Below, one piece after another: positions 53,444-62,278 of a stretch of 64,000 bases of DNA. Location of the stretch: contig NZ_FODC01000005.1 in the NCBI RefSeq assembly GCF_900110275.1, positions 558,001 through 622,000 of the forward strand, given 5' to 3'. Within the stretch, counting starts at the first letter, position 1; every line of letters begins with the position of its first letter. The position numbers and the translations under genes were made by a program. This DNA comes from Duganella sp. CF517 (GTDB taxonomy: Bacteria; Pseudomonadota; Gammaproteobacteria; Burkholderiales; Burkholderiaceae_D). The notes beneath the pieces were generated by a model. That model worked only from the letters and a program-made list of their open reading frames with translations, had not been told where the DNA came from and made no database searches.

Positions 53444-55630
53444 ATGACCTCAAGCAAAAAGACCTATACGCGCCGCAAGTTCGTCGGCACCGCGCTCGGC
53501 GCCCTGGTGGCGGCCAACCTGGCCGCCTGCGGCGGCGGCGGCGGCGGCGGCACCACCGCCCCCACCACGCCGCCGGCGCCGGAGGCGCCGCAGAAGATCG
53601 ACCTGGGCACCACCGCGAGCCGCATCGTCGGCACCAAACCGGTGACCCTGACGGCGACGCTGGGCCGCGCCGCCGACGTCACCTGGGCGCTCGGCGTGGG
53701 CAGCCTGGGCACGCTGTCGGCCACGACCGGCGCCAGCGTCACCTACACGCCGCCGGCCGCCGCCGTGAGCGCCGCCACGCCGGTCACCATCACCGCCACC
53801 TCGGCCGGCGTGACGGCCACGGCCAAGCTGGCGCTGATGCCGGACCCGCGCCAGCGCACCGGCCTGGCCCTGCTGGCCGGCTCGCTGGGCGGCAAGGGCC
53901 TGATCGACGGCCAGGGCACGGCGGCGCGCTTCCTGGAAATCGGCGCCATGGACGTCGACCGCAGCGGCAATCTGGTGGTGGCCGATCTCAACTGGGCCGA
54001 CAGCCGAACAGCGGCCGGTATCCAAAACCAGTTCACCGTCATCCGCGTCGTCAGTCCGAGCGGCAACGTGCTGACGGCCATGCCGACGGCGTCGCTCGGC
54101 TACGGCCACGCCGACGGCGGCGCCGCCACCGCGCAGACCGGCAAGGTCAGCGGCCTGGCCGCCGCCCCCAACGGCGACATCTATTTCGTCGACAACGACG
54201 GCGGCGCGCGCCTGCGCGTGCTGCGTGGCGGCCAGATCACCACCTTGCAGAGCAACCTGGCCGCCGCGCGCGTGGTGATCGACCGTAACGGCAACATCTA
54301 CCTCTACAGCGAAGCGCAGGTGCTGCGCGCATCCGCCGACGGCGCCACCGCCACCGTGCTGGCCGGCGCCGCCACCGCCGGCGTGCAAGCCGACGGCCAG
54401 GGCGCCGCCGCCCGCTTCTGGAACATCACCGACGCCACCACCGACGCCAACGGCGACCTTTACGTCGCCGACGGCAACATCTTGCGCAAGATCAGCCGCA
54501 CCGGCCTGGTGACCACCGTCGCCGGCGTGGTCGGCGCCCCCTACGAATCGATCGACGGCGACGCCGCCACGGCGCGCTTCGGCGGACTGCTGTCGGTCTC
54601 GCTGGACAACAACGGCAACCTCGTCGTGCTCGAAGAGGGCAGCGACGGCGTCAACGTGCGCCAGGTCACCCCGGCCGGCGTGGTGAGCACGCTGCACCGG
54701 GTGGCCAAGCCGCCGGCCACCGGTTTGTTCCCGCCCTACGGCAGCGCCACGGGCGTGCGCAAGCTGCGCTTCAACAGCGCCACGCGCACCATCCAGCTGG
54801 CGCGCGAAGCCCAGATCGACCAATTGAGCGGCGGCACGCTGCAACCGTTCGCCGGCTTCGAGGGCGACAGCCACCTGGAGGTCGACGGCCCGGGCGAGAC
54901 GGCGCGCTTCGTGCGCCTGAGCCATCTGGCGGCCGACCTGGCGGGCAACCTCTATACGCTCGAGTTCGCCGAGTGGAACTTCGGCGCGCGCATGGAGGAC
55001 GCCCACGGCCTGTGGCTGCGCAAGGTCGCCGCCGACGGCACGGTCAGCACCGTGGTGGCCGACAAGGACTTCGCGTTCAAACCGAACGGCATCGTCGTCG
55101 ACGCCGACGGCAACGTCTTCCTGTCGGCGCGCCCGCCGCAAAACTCGATGTCGGTCAACTCGGGCGGCGCGCTGTACAAGGTCACGGCCGCCGGCGCCGT
55201 CACGGTGTTCGCCGGCACGGCCACGCGCGGCCAAACCGCGTCGACCGACGGCACCGGCGCAGCGGCAACCTTTATCGCACCTAAGCTCGAAGGAATCGAC
55301 ATCGCCGGCAACCTCTATGTCAGCGACGTCGACAAGTTCCGCAAGGTCACGCCGCAGGCGGTGGTCACCACCATCGCCGCGCTGCCGGCCGGCCTGAACG
55401 CGGCGCCGAACGGCCTGGTCTACACGGCCGACGCCGCCGAGGACGTGATTTACGCCACCGACGCGGCCGGCAAGCGCACGGTGGCGGTGGGCGCGCCGGG
55501 CGTGCCGGGCATCCGCCTGGGCGCCTTGCCGGCCGGACTGTATGCGCCGGCCGGCATCGTGCCGACCGGCCCGAACAGCTTTGCCGTGATCTCCGGCGCC
55601 GCCGTTCTGCGCCTGCTGCTGCCCAACTAA
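53444..55630 (+). CDS. Tat-exported NHL-repeat lipoprotein
   Basis: A 728-residue predicted lipoprotein. The N-terminus carries a twin-arginine motif (YTRRKFVG, Arg10-Arg11) and a lipobox LAAC with Cys29, followed by a Gly-rich then Pro-rich spacer. An Ig-like region (about 50-145) precedes NHL/SMP-30-like repeats: IDGQGTAARFLEIGAMDVD, NGDIYFVDNDGG, ITDATTDANGDLYVADGN and ADLAGNLYTLEF recur to the C-terminus, suggesting a beta-propeller. ATG 53444 is chosen over an upstream in-frame start. Function and ligand are unknown. Confidence 0.82.
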   Translation: MTSSKKTYTRRKFVGTALGALVAANLAACGGGGGGGTTAPTTPPAPEAPQKIDLGTTASRIVGTKPVTLTATLGRAADVTWALGVGSLGTLSATTGASVTYTPPAAAVSAATPVTITATSAGVTATAKLALMPDPRQRTGLALLAGSLGGKGLIDGQGTAARFLEIGAMDVDRSGNLVVADLNWADSRTAAGIQNQFTVIRVVSPSGNVLTAMPTASLGYGHADGGAATAQTGKVSGLAAAPNGDIYFVDNDGGARLRVLRGGQITTLQSNLAAARVVIDRNGNIYLYSEAQVLRASADGATATVLAGAATAGVQADGQGAAARFWNITDATTDANGDLYVADGNILRKISRTGLVTTVAGVVGAPYESIDGDAATARFGGLLSVSLDNNGNLVVLEEGSDGVNVRQVTPAGVVSTLHRVAKPPATGLFPPYGSATGVRKLRFNSATRTIQLAREAQIDQLSGGTLQPFAGFEGDSHLEVDGPGETARFVRLSHLAADLAGNLYTLEFAEWNFGARMEDAHGLWLRKVAADGTVSTVVADKDFAFKPNGIVVDADGNVFLSARPPQNSMSVNSGGALYKVTAAGAVTVFAGTATRGQTASTDGTGAAATFIAPKLEGIDIAGNLYVSDVDKFRKVTPQAVVTTIAALPAGLNAAPNGLVYTADAAEDVIYATDAAGKRTVAVGAPGVPGIRLGALPAGLYAPAGIVPTGPNSFAVISGAAVLRLLLPN

Positions 55631-55643
55631 GCGAACGGGCACG

Positions 55644-55674
55644 CCGCATCGCAGCCAACCCCGGTGCGATGCGG
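55644..55674 (+). other. Hairpin between the NHL lipoprotein gene and ffh
   Basis: ccgcatcgca and tgcgatgcgg form a perfect 10-bp stem with an 11-base loop just after the lipoprotein stop. There is no T-run, so it may be a weak or Rho-assisted terminator. Confidence 0.45.
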
Positions 55675-55680
55675 TAAAAT
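55675..55680 (+). promoter_or_regulatory. Candidate -10 element of ffh
   Basis: TAAAAT directly after the hairpin lies 58 bases before the ffh ATG. No clear -35 is seen, since the hairpin occupies that position. Confidence 0.35.
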
Positions 55681-55737
55681 GGCGGCCATTGCCCGGCCTG
55701 GCGCCGGGCGCCCTCACGTCCATACTCCAGGTGCATC

Positions 55738-57105
55738 ATGCTAGATAATCTTACCCAACGCCTTGCCAAGGTCGTCAAAACGATGCGCGGCGAGGCCCGA
55801 CTGACCGAGGCCAACACCGCCGAGATGCTGCGCGAGGTGCGCATGGCGCTGCTCGAGGCCGACGTCGCCCTGCCGGCCGTGCGCGAATTCATCGCCCGGG
55901 TCAAGGAAAAGGCGCTGGGCGAGGAAGTCATTTCCTCGCTGACGCCGGGCCAGGCGCTGGTGGGCGTGGTGCAGCGCGAGCTGGCCACGCTGATGGGCGC
56001 CGACCTCGGCCCGGAGGCCACGCAGCTGAGCTTTGCCCAGCAGCCGCCGGCGATCATCCTGATGGCCGGTCTGCAGGGTGTCGGTAAAACCACCACCGTC
56101 GGCAAGCTGGCCAAATACCTGAAGGAAGAAAAGAAGAAAAAGGTGCTGACGGTGTCGGCCGACGTCTACCGTCCGGCCGCGATCGCCCAGTTGCAATCGG
56201 TCACCGCGCAGGTCGGCGCCGACTTCTTCCCGTCGACCGCGCAGGACAAGCCGGTCGACATCGCGCTCGCCGCGCTCGACTGGGCCAAGAAGCACTACCA
56301 CGACGTGCTGATCATCGACACCGCCGGCCGCCTGGGCATCGACGAGGCGATGATGACCGAGATCGCCGCCGTGCACGCGGCCGTCAAGCCGATCGAAACC
56401 CTGTTCGTGGTCGACGCCATGCTCGGCCAGGACGCCATCAACACCGCCAAGGCCTTCAACGACGCGCTGCCGCTGACCGGCATCGTGCTCACCAAACTCG
56501 ATGGCGACTCGCGCGGCGGCGCGGCGCTGTCGGTGCGCCACATCACCGGCAAGCCGATCAAGTTCGCCGGCGTGTCCGAAAAACTCGACGGCCTCGAACC
56601 GTTCGACCCGGCCCGCATGGCCAGCCGCGTGCTCGGCATGGGCGACATCATGGCGCTGGTGGAAGAGGCGCGCAAAGGCGTCGACAGCAAGGCGGCGGCC
56701 GACCTGGCGCAGAAGATGAAGGTCGGCGGCAAGTTCGACATGAACGACTTCAAGGCGCAACTGGGCCAGATGAAGAAAATGGGCGGCATGGCCAGCCTGG
56801 TCGACAAGCTGCCGGCGCAGTTCCAGCAGGCCGCCGGCGGCGCCAACATGGACCAGGCCGACAAGCAGGTGCGGCGCATGGTCGGCATCATCGATTCGAT
56901 GACGCCGCAGGAACGGGCCAAGCCGGAACTGATCAAGGCCACCCGCAAGCGCCGCATCGCCGCCGGCGCCGGCGTCCAGGTGCAGGAAGTGAACCGCATG
57001 CTGACCCAGTTCGAACAGATGCAATCGATGATGAAAAAGCTCTCCGGCGGCGGCATGATGAAGATGATGCGCTCGATGAAGGGCATGATGCCTGGCATGC
57101 GCTAA
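55738..57105 (+). CDS. ffh: Signal recognition particle protein Ffh
   Basis: A 455-residue SRP54 homologue that delivers nascent membrane proteins with SRP RNA. The N domain opens MLDNLTQRLAKVVKTMRG. The GTPase has GLQGVGKTTTVGKL near 112, DTAGRL, and TKLDGDSRGGAALS. The Met-rich M domain ends KMMRSMKGMMPGM. Length and motifs are standard. No 4.5S RNA gene is seen nearby. Confidence 0.98.
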   Translation: MLDNLTQRLAKVVKTMRGEARLTEANTAEMLREVRMALLEADVALPAVREFIARVKEKALGEEVISSLTPGQALVGVVQRELATLMGADLGPEATQLSFAQQPPAIILMAGLQGVGKTTTVGKLAKYLKEEKKKKVLTVSADVYRPAAIAQLQSVTAQVGADFFPSTAQDKPVDIALAALDWAKKHYHDVLIIDTAGRLGIDEAMMTEIAAVHAAVKPIETLFVVDAMLGQDAINTAKAFNDALPLTGIVLTKLDGDSRGGAALSVRHITGKPIKFAGVSEKLDGLEPFDPARMASRVLGMGDIMALVEEARKGVDSKAAADLAQKMKVGGKFDMNDFKAQLGQMKKMGGMASLVDKLPAQFQQAAGGANMDQADKQVRRMVGIIDSMTPQERAKPELIKATRKRRIAAGAGVQVQEVNRMLTQFEQMQSMMKKLSGGGMMKMMRSMKGMMPGMR

Positions 57106-57352
57106 GGCGGACCACGGGCGCGCCCGCGCGTGCCCGGAGGGTGCCCCAACGCATGCGCCAAAGCAGCGCGCACACGGGGAAATATGCGGGTTTGCGCCCC
57201 TGGACGGTGCACTGGCTCACGTAGCCAGGTATTTACGTGGTGTTTCCGGGCAAAAACGCGAAAAAGACTTGCATAAGGCTTAAAACCCCACCAATATTAG
57301 CCGGTGCGATCAATTGCGCAATTTTCCATGTGTTCGTTAAGGAGGCTCGAGA

Positions 57353-57751
57353 ATGGCAACAGCCAAAAAAACCCCAGCAGCAGCACCAGCTAAGAAGGCC
57401 GCGGCCGCCAAACCGGCAGCCGCGAAAAAAGCAGCACCCGCAAAAGAAGCGGCAGCCAAACCAGCCGCAGTGAAAAAAGCCGCGGCACCGGCCGCCGCAC
57501 GCAAACCGAATGCCGCATTCATGAAAGCGATGACCCCGTCGACCGTGCTCGCAGCCGTCGTGGGCGCCGATCCGCTGCCACGTACCGAAGTGACCAAAAA
57601 AGTCTGGGATTACATCAAAAAGCTCGACCTGCAAGATCCGGCCAACCGCCGCATGATCAACGCCGACGACAAGCTGAAAGCTGTATTCGGCGGCAAGGCC
57701 CAAGTGTCCATGTTCGAAATGACCAAGCTCATTTCCGACCACCTGAAATAA
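57353..57751 (+). CDS. SWIB/MDM2 domain protein with a Lys/Ala-rich N-terminal tail
   Basis: A 132-residue protein. The first 45 residues are a histone H1-like Lys/Ala/Pro tail (KKTPAAAPAKKAAAAKPAAA). The rest is a SWIB domain: NAAFMKAMTPSTVLAAVVGA, WDYIKKLDLQDPANRRMINA and LKAVFGGKAQVSMFEM. Bacterial SWIB proteins, best known from Chlamydia, are proposed to affect nucleoid structure; the function here is unknown. AAGGAGG precedes the ATG by seven bases. A terminator follows. Confidence 0.92.
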   Translation: MATAKKTPAAAPAKKAAAAKPAAAKKAAPAKEAAAKPAAVKKAAAPAAARKPNAAFMKAMTPSTVLAAVVGADPLPRTEVTKKVWDYIKKLDLQDPANRRMINADDKLKAVFGGKAQVSMFEMTKLISDHLK

Positions 57752-57779
57752 GCGCAGCGGCCGCCAGGCCGCGCCGGAG

Positions 57780-57816
57780 ATGCCTCCCTCGCCCAGCGAC
57801 GGAGGCATTTTTTTTT
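57780..57816 (+). terminator. Intrinsic terminator after the SWIB gene
   Basis: atgcctcc and ggaggcat form an 8-bp stem with a 13-base loop, followed by nine T (57808-57816). It lies 29 bases past the SWIB stop and just before the convergent LacI gene end. Confidence 0.9.
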
Positions 57817-57830
57817 GCCCGACGCCGGCG

Positions 57831-58886
57831 TTACGCCGTGCCGGCCAGCGAGGCGTCGGACGATTCGCGCGTGATCAGGGTGAACGGCATCAGCTTGTGC
57901 TGCACCGGCGCCGGGTCGCCCGCGCGGCGGCGGCGGATCTGGTCGATCAGCAGGTCGACGGCGGCGCGCGCCATGTCGCTGATCGGCTGGTGGATCGTGG
58001 TCAGCTCCGGCCACACGGTGGTGGCGACCGGCGTGTCGTCGAAGCCGCACACCACCAGGTCCTCGGGTACCTGCAGGTGCAGGCCGTGCGCCACCGCCAC
58101 CACGGCGGCGGCCATGTCGTCGTTGGCGGCGAAGATGGCGCTCGGCCGGGTCTTGTGCGCCAGCAACTGGCGCGCGGCCGTCAGGCCCGAGCGGTACGTG
58201 AACAGGCCGGGCGCGACGCGCTCCGGCAGCACGGCCAGGCCGGCCTCGGCCATCGCGTCCTGGTAGGCCTTGTAGCGCAGCAGCGCCGGCGTGTGCAGCG
58301 GGTCGCCCTGGATGAAGGCGATGTCCTGGTGGCCGCGCCCCAGCAGGTAGCGCATCATCGCCATCGCGCCTTCATAGTCGTCGATGCGCACGGCCGACAC
58401 GCCCGCCACCGGCCGGCCGGTGGCGATCGCCACGGTCGGCATGCCGATCTGGTCGAGCTGCTTCAGCGCGGATTTGGAATCGCACAGCGGCGGCGGCACC
58501 AGGATACCGTCGGCGCCGTTGGCGATCAGGCGCGCGATGGCGCTGCGCTGGCTGCGCAAGTCGTCGCAACGCTCCAGGATCAACTGGCCGCCGCTCTGGC
58601 TGCACTGGTCCATCGCGCCGACCAGGAAGGCGCTCATGTAGGCCGAGCTGGGGTTGCTGTAGAGCAGGCCGACGCCCAGGGTGCCGACGCGGGCGGCGCG
58701 GGCGGCGAAGTTGACCTGGTAATTCAACGCCGCGATCGCCGCCGTCACCTTGTCGCGCGTGGCGTCGGAGACGTGCGAGTTGCCGTTCATCACCCGCGAC
58801 ACCGTCATGGCCGATACGCCGGCAACGCGCGCCACGTCGTAAATGGTGGCGCCGCTCTGGCTCCGATCGTTTTGTTTTACAGGCAC
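57831..58886 (-). CDS. LacI family transcriptional regulator
   Basis: A 351-residue repressor-type protein. The N-terminal HTH is ATIYDVARVAGVSAMTVSRV followed by NGNSHVSDATRDKV and the hinge helix LNYQVNFAARAA. The remaining 280 residues form a periplasmic-binding-protein-like effector domain (VVCGFDDTPVATTV, LTTIHQPISDMA). Translation starts at GTG with AAGGGAA upstream. It stands downstream of the beta-galactosidase gene and probably governs that locus. The likely effector is a galactoside or its product. Confidence 0.93.
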   Translation of the reverse strand: MPVKQNDRSQSGATIYDVARVAGVSAMTVSRVMNGNSHVSDATRDKVTAAIAALNYQVNFAARAARVGTLGVGLLYSNPSSAYMSAFLVGAMDQCSQSGGQLILERCDDLRSQRSAIARLIANGADGILVPPPLCDSKSALKQLDQIGMPTVAIATGRPVAGVSAVRIDDYEGAMAMMRYLLGRGHQDIAFIQGDPLHTPALLRYKAYQDAMAEAGLAVLPERVAPGLFTYRSGLTAARQLLAHKTRPSAIFAANDDMAAAVVAVAHGLHLQVPEDLVVCGFDDTPVATTVWPELTTIHQPISDMARAAVDLLIDQIRRRRAGDPAPVQHKLMPFTLITRESSDASLAGTA

Positions 58887-59015
58887 GTGGTTCCCTTGCT
58901 GGCTGGTCAGCGATTCCTTGGTTCATCAAGTGCTGATTATATGCGATCACGCCCGCCTTTCCGACGCCCGGGGCGGGCGCCATGTCCGAAAGCCGGGCGC
59001 GTGCCTAGCGCAGCC

Positions 59016-62000
59016 TCACTGACGCACCGCCGACGGCGCCACGGTGAAGCTGTAGCTGGCCGGCTGCAACTTGACGCGGTACTTGGCGTGCGCCCGGCCG
59101 TCCAGGCTCCAGCCGGTATCGCCGCCGACGCCGGCCTGCGCCAGGTCGATCAACAGCGAACCGTCGCCATGCGGCGCGATCTCCGAGCTTTTCCACGTCC
59201 CGCGCGGACGCAGGTACAAGTCCTCGTACGGGAAGGCCAGCGCGTTGACCGACAACGGCGCCGCGCCCCGGACCGTGATGCCGGCGCCGCGCGCGTCGAA
59301 CAGCGACAGCCAGCGGACGTCGGTCTTGTTGCCGCTTTCCTGCGGACGGCTGTAATCATAATACTGGTCGGCCACCTTGCCGCTGTAGCGGCCGATGGCG
59401 TAGCCGGTGCTGCGGTCGGCGTACGATTCCTGCGGACCGCGGCCATACCAGCGCACGCCGTCGAGCGAATTGTCGTTGTCGAAGCGCAGGCCGAGGCGCA
59501 GCGGATCGGGCAGGTCGTCGCGCAGCGGCGTGAACGTCGAGGCCACGCCCAGCACGCCGTCGGCGTTCAGCGTGTAGACCGTTTCCCAGTGCGCCGCCCC
59601 GGCGCCAAAGCTGTACAGCACCTTGACGCTGTTGGCGCCCGCCTCCACCGCGCGGACATTGCGCTGCTCGGTGAAGGTTTTCCAGACCTTGTGCGTCTTC
59701 TCGACGCCGGTGCCCTCGTCGTTGTCGTTGAGGCCGCGCCAGAAGTTCGGCGTGCCGCCCTTGAGCAGGATCTTGCCGTCGACGATGTAGTTGATCAAGC
59801 CGGTCTTGGCATCCATCCGCAGCGACGCCTTGCCGGCCTCGATGCGGACGTCGTCGCCGTTGCGGGAAGGCTTGACCATCCGCGTCGCCTTGGCCACCTT
59901 CGGCGCCGGCGCCAGCACGAACTGCGACCAGCCGACCACGCTGCCGGCGGCCACGCCCATGGTGGACGCGTCCTTGGCCTTGGCGCGCAGCGTCAGCACC
60001 TGCTCGCCGCCGCCATTGCCGATCCGGGGCAGGCGCAGCGGCACCTCGCGCCTGCCGGCGGCGGCCACGGCCGGCACCTTCAACACACCCTTGGCCGCCT
60101 CGACGCCGTCGTTGGTCAGCACCCAGTCGAAATCGAGGCCGGAGGTGTCCCTGAAGTCGTAGCGGTTGACCACGGTGATGCTGCCGGCGCCGGGCTTGCC
60201 CTCGAACACCAGCGGCGAATACACCTTCTGCACCTCGTAGTACTCGGGATCGGGCGTGCGGTCGGCGCGCAGCACGCCGTCGCCGACCACGCTGTTGTCG
60301 CCGTTTTTGGGGTTGACGTCGAAGCCGGAGGCCCAGAAGCGGCGGCCCTTGTCATCGTCCATGTAGACGGTCTGGTCGACCCAGTCCCAGATGAAGCCGC
60401 CCTGCAGCTTCTTGTTGGCGCGGATGACTTGCCAGTAGTCCTCGAAATTGCCCAGCGAATTGCCCATCGCGTGCGCGTATTCGCACTGGATCATCGGCTG
60501 CTTGTAGCGCGGATCGGCCGCATAGTCGGCCATCTTCTCGATATCGTCGTACATCGGCGCGTAGATGTCCGTGTACGTGTTGGGCAGGTGCTCCTCGCCG
60601 ATGGTGCCGTGGCCCAGATAGCTGATCAGGCGGGTCGGGTCGTTGTCGCGTATCCACTGCGCCGCGTTGTCGAAGTTGGGGCCGGTGCCGGCTTCGTTGC
60701 CCAGCGACCAGAAGATGATCGACGGATGGTTCCTGTCGCGCTGGACCATGCGCGAGACGCGGTCCAGGTGCGCCGCCTTCCAGTGCGGCTTGTAGCCGAG
60801 CTGGATCTTTTCGCGCTCCTCCGGCCGGCCCTTTTCCAGCGCCTGGTCGCCGGCCTGCATGTAGCCGTGCGATTCGATGTTGGCCTCGTCCATGACGTAC
60901 AGGCCGTATTCGTCGGTCAGGTCGTACCAGCGCGGATCGTTCGGATAATGCGAGGTGCGCACGGCGTTGACGTTGGCCCGCTTCATCATCTCGATGTCCT
61001 TGCGCATCAGGTCCATCGACATCACGCGGTAGGTGACCGGATCGTGCTCGTGGCGGTTGGTACCCTTGATCATCACGCGCTTGCCGTTTACGCGAACCTC
61101 GCGCACTTCCCCGCCGGCCACCTCCACCGTGCGGAAGCCGATCCGGCGCGCCGTCGCCGACAGCAGCTTGCCGTCGGCGTCCTTGTACTCGACCACCATG
61201 CGGTACAGGTTGGGCGTCTCGGCCGACCAGGGCTTGACGTTGCGGATCACGCCGTCCAGCGCCAGCTTGTCGCCCCGCACCCGGCCGGCGGTGCTCAGCA
61301 CCGCCTTGTCGCCGTCGTACACCGTGACGGCGATTTCGCCGGACGATGGCGCGCCGGCCAGTTCGGCGTTCAGCGCGAACAGGCCGTCCTTGTAGGTCTT
61401 TTTGTCGAGCAGCGCGGTGACCGTGTAGTCGCGCAGGCGCGACTTCGGCTCGGCGTAGACATACACGCTGCGCTCGATGCCGGACAGGCGCCAGAAGTCC
61501 TGGTCTTCCAGATACGAGGCGTCGGCCCAGCGGTAGACCTCGATCGCGATGCTGTTCTTGCCCGGTTTGACGTATTTGCTCAGATTAAATTCCGACGGCA
61601 GCTTGGAATCCTCCGAATAGCCGACCTTCTCGCCGTTGACCCAGATGTAGTAGGCCGCGCCGGCGGCGCCGATGTGCAGGAAGACATCGCGCCCGTCCCA
61701 GTCGGCGGGCACGACGAAGTCGCGGCGGTAGGAGCCGACCTCGTTGAGCGCGGGCGGAATAAACGGCTCGGCCATCGGGAACGGATAATCGATGTTGGTG
61801 AAGATCGGCTTGCCGAAGCCCTGCGCCTGGATCATGCCGGGCACCTGGATCGTCTTCCAGCCGGCGAGGTCGAAGCCGTCGCGGTAGAAGTCCTTGGGAC
61901 GGGTTTCCGGCCGCTCCGAGTACGCGAACGACCAGGTGCCGTCGAGCGACAGATAGTATTTGGACGCGGCCGGGTCGGCGGCGATCGCCTTGTCCGTGCT

Positions 62001-62189
62001 CTCGAAATTGAAAAAGGTCGCCTTCATCGGCTCGCGATTGACGGCAACCACTTCGGGCTGCTCCCACTCGGTCGGCGGCGCGGCGTGCGCGGTCCCCATG
62101 GATAGGCTGGCCAGCGCCAGCAGGCATGCGTGAACGGAAAGGCGCAGCGCCATCGGTTTTGCCATCGGTTTTGCCATCTGTTTTGCCAT
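59016..62189 (-). CDS. GH2 beta-galactosidase, exported
   Basis: A 1057-residue LacZ-type glycoside hydrolase with a signal peptide (LSVHACLLALASLSMGTAHA). The sugar-binding, Ig-like, TIM-barrel and beta-sandwich domains run in the usual order. The acid/base Glu is in WSLGNEAGTGPN (about 499) and the nucleophile in MIQCEYAHAMGN (about 570). Export suggests that it acts in the periplasm on oligosaccharides imported by the adjacent TonB-dependent receptor. Four in-frame ATGs lie at 62189, 62177, 62165 and 62153. The first has AAGGAG upstream. Confidence 0.94.
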   Translation of the reverse strand: MAKQMAKPMAKPMALRLSVHACLLALASLSMGTAHAAPPTEWEQPEVVAVNREPMKATFFNFESTDKAIAADPAASKYYLSLDGTWSFAYSERPETRPKDFYRDGFDLAGWKTIQVPGMIQAQGFGKPIFTNIDYPFPMAEPFIPPALNEVGSYRRDFVVPADWDGRDVFLHIGAAGAAYYIWVNGEKVGYSEDSKLPSEFNLSKYVKPGKNSIAIEVYRWADASYLEDQDFWRLSGIERSVYVYAEPKSRLRDYTVTALLDKKTYKDGLFALNAELAGAPSSGEIAVTVYDGDKAVLSTAGRVRGDKLALDGVIRNVKPWSAETPNLYRMVVEYKDADGKLLSATARRIGFRTVEVAGGEVREVRVNGKRVMIKGTNRHEHDPVTYRVMSMDLMRKDIEMMKRANVNAVRTSHYPNDPRWYDLTDEYGLYVMDEANIESHGYMQAGDQALEKGRPEEREKIQLGYKPHWKAAHLDRVSRMVQRDRNHPSIIFWSLGNEAGTGPNFDNAAQWIRDNDPTRLISYLGHGTIGEEHLPNTYTDIYAPMYDDIEKMADYAADPRYKQPMIQCEYAHAMGNSLGNFEDYWQVIRANKKLQGGFIWDWVDQTVYMDDDKGRRFWASGFDVNPKNGDNSVVGDGVLRADRTPDPEYYEVQKVYSPLVFEGKPGAGSITVVNRYDFRDTSGLDFDWVLTNDGVEAAKGVLKVPAVAAAGRREVPLRLPRIGNGGGEQVLTLRAKAKDASTMGVAAGSVVGWSQFVLAPAPKVAKATRMVKPSRNGDDVRIEAGKASLRMDAKTGLINYIVDGKILLKGGTPNFWRGLNDNDEGTGVEKTHKVWKTFTEQRNVRAVEAGANSVKVLYSFGAGAAHWETVYTLNADGVLGVASTFTPLRDDLPDPLRLGLRFDNDNSLDGVRWYGRGPQESYADRSTGYAIGRYSGKVADQYYDYSRPQESGNKTDVRWLSLFDARGAGITVRGAAPLSVNALAFPYEDLYLRPRGTWKSSEIAPHGDGSLLIDLAQAGVGGDTGWSLDGRAHAKYRVKLQPASYSFTVAPSAVRQ
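62151..62186 (-). repeat. 12-base tandem repeat at the start of the beta-galactosidase gene
   Basis: Three units of 12 bases (catcggttttgc twice, catctgttttgc once) code for Met-Ala-Lys-Gln/Pro. Each unit contains an in-frame ATG and adds a lysine to the signal-peptide n-region. Unit gain or loss would keep the frame. Confidence 0.85.
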
Positions 62190-62220
62190 CTGTCTTTATC
62201 TCCTTTATTGTTTTTGTTCC

Positions 62221-62258
62221 AAAAACGAAAAAAGACGGAAGGTATGACCTTCCGTCTT
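62221..62258 (-). terminator. Terminator-like hairpin between the TonB receptor and beta-galactosidase genes
   Basis: aagacggaaggt-atg-accttccgtctt forms a 12-bp stem with a 3-base loop. On the minus strand it is followed by the T-rich stretch TTTTTTCGTTTTT. It lies 20 bases after the receptor stop and 32 bases before the GH2 start. Confidence 0.85.
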
Positions 62259-62278
62259 GTCCATGACAGCGCCCCGGT

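Noticed and set aside
55644..55674. Strong intrinsic terminator before ffh
   Set aside because: The stem is perfect but no T-run follows, so it is listed only as a hairpin.
57780..62105. A 1441-codon open frame on the plus strand opposite the LacI and GH2 genes
   Set aside because: It is antisense to two clear genes, has Arg/His/Val-rich composition typical of GC-rich shadow frames, and shows no domain.
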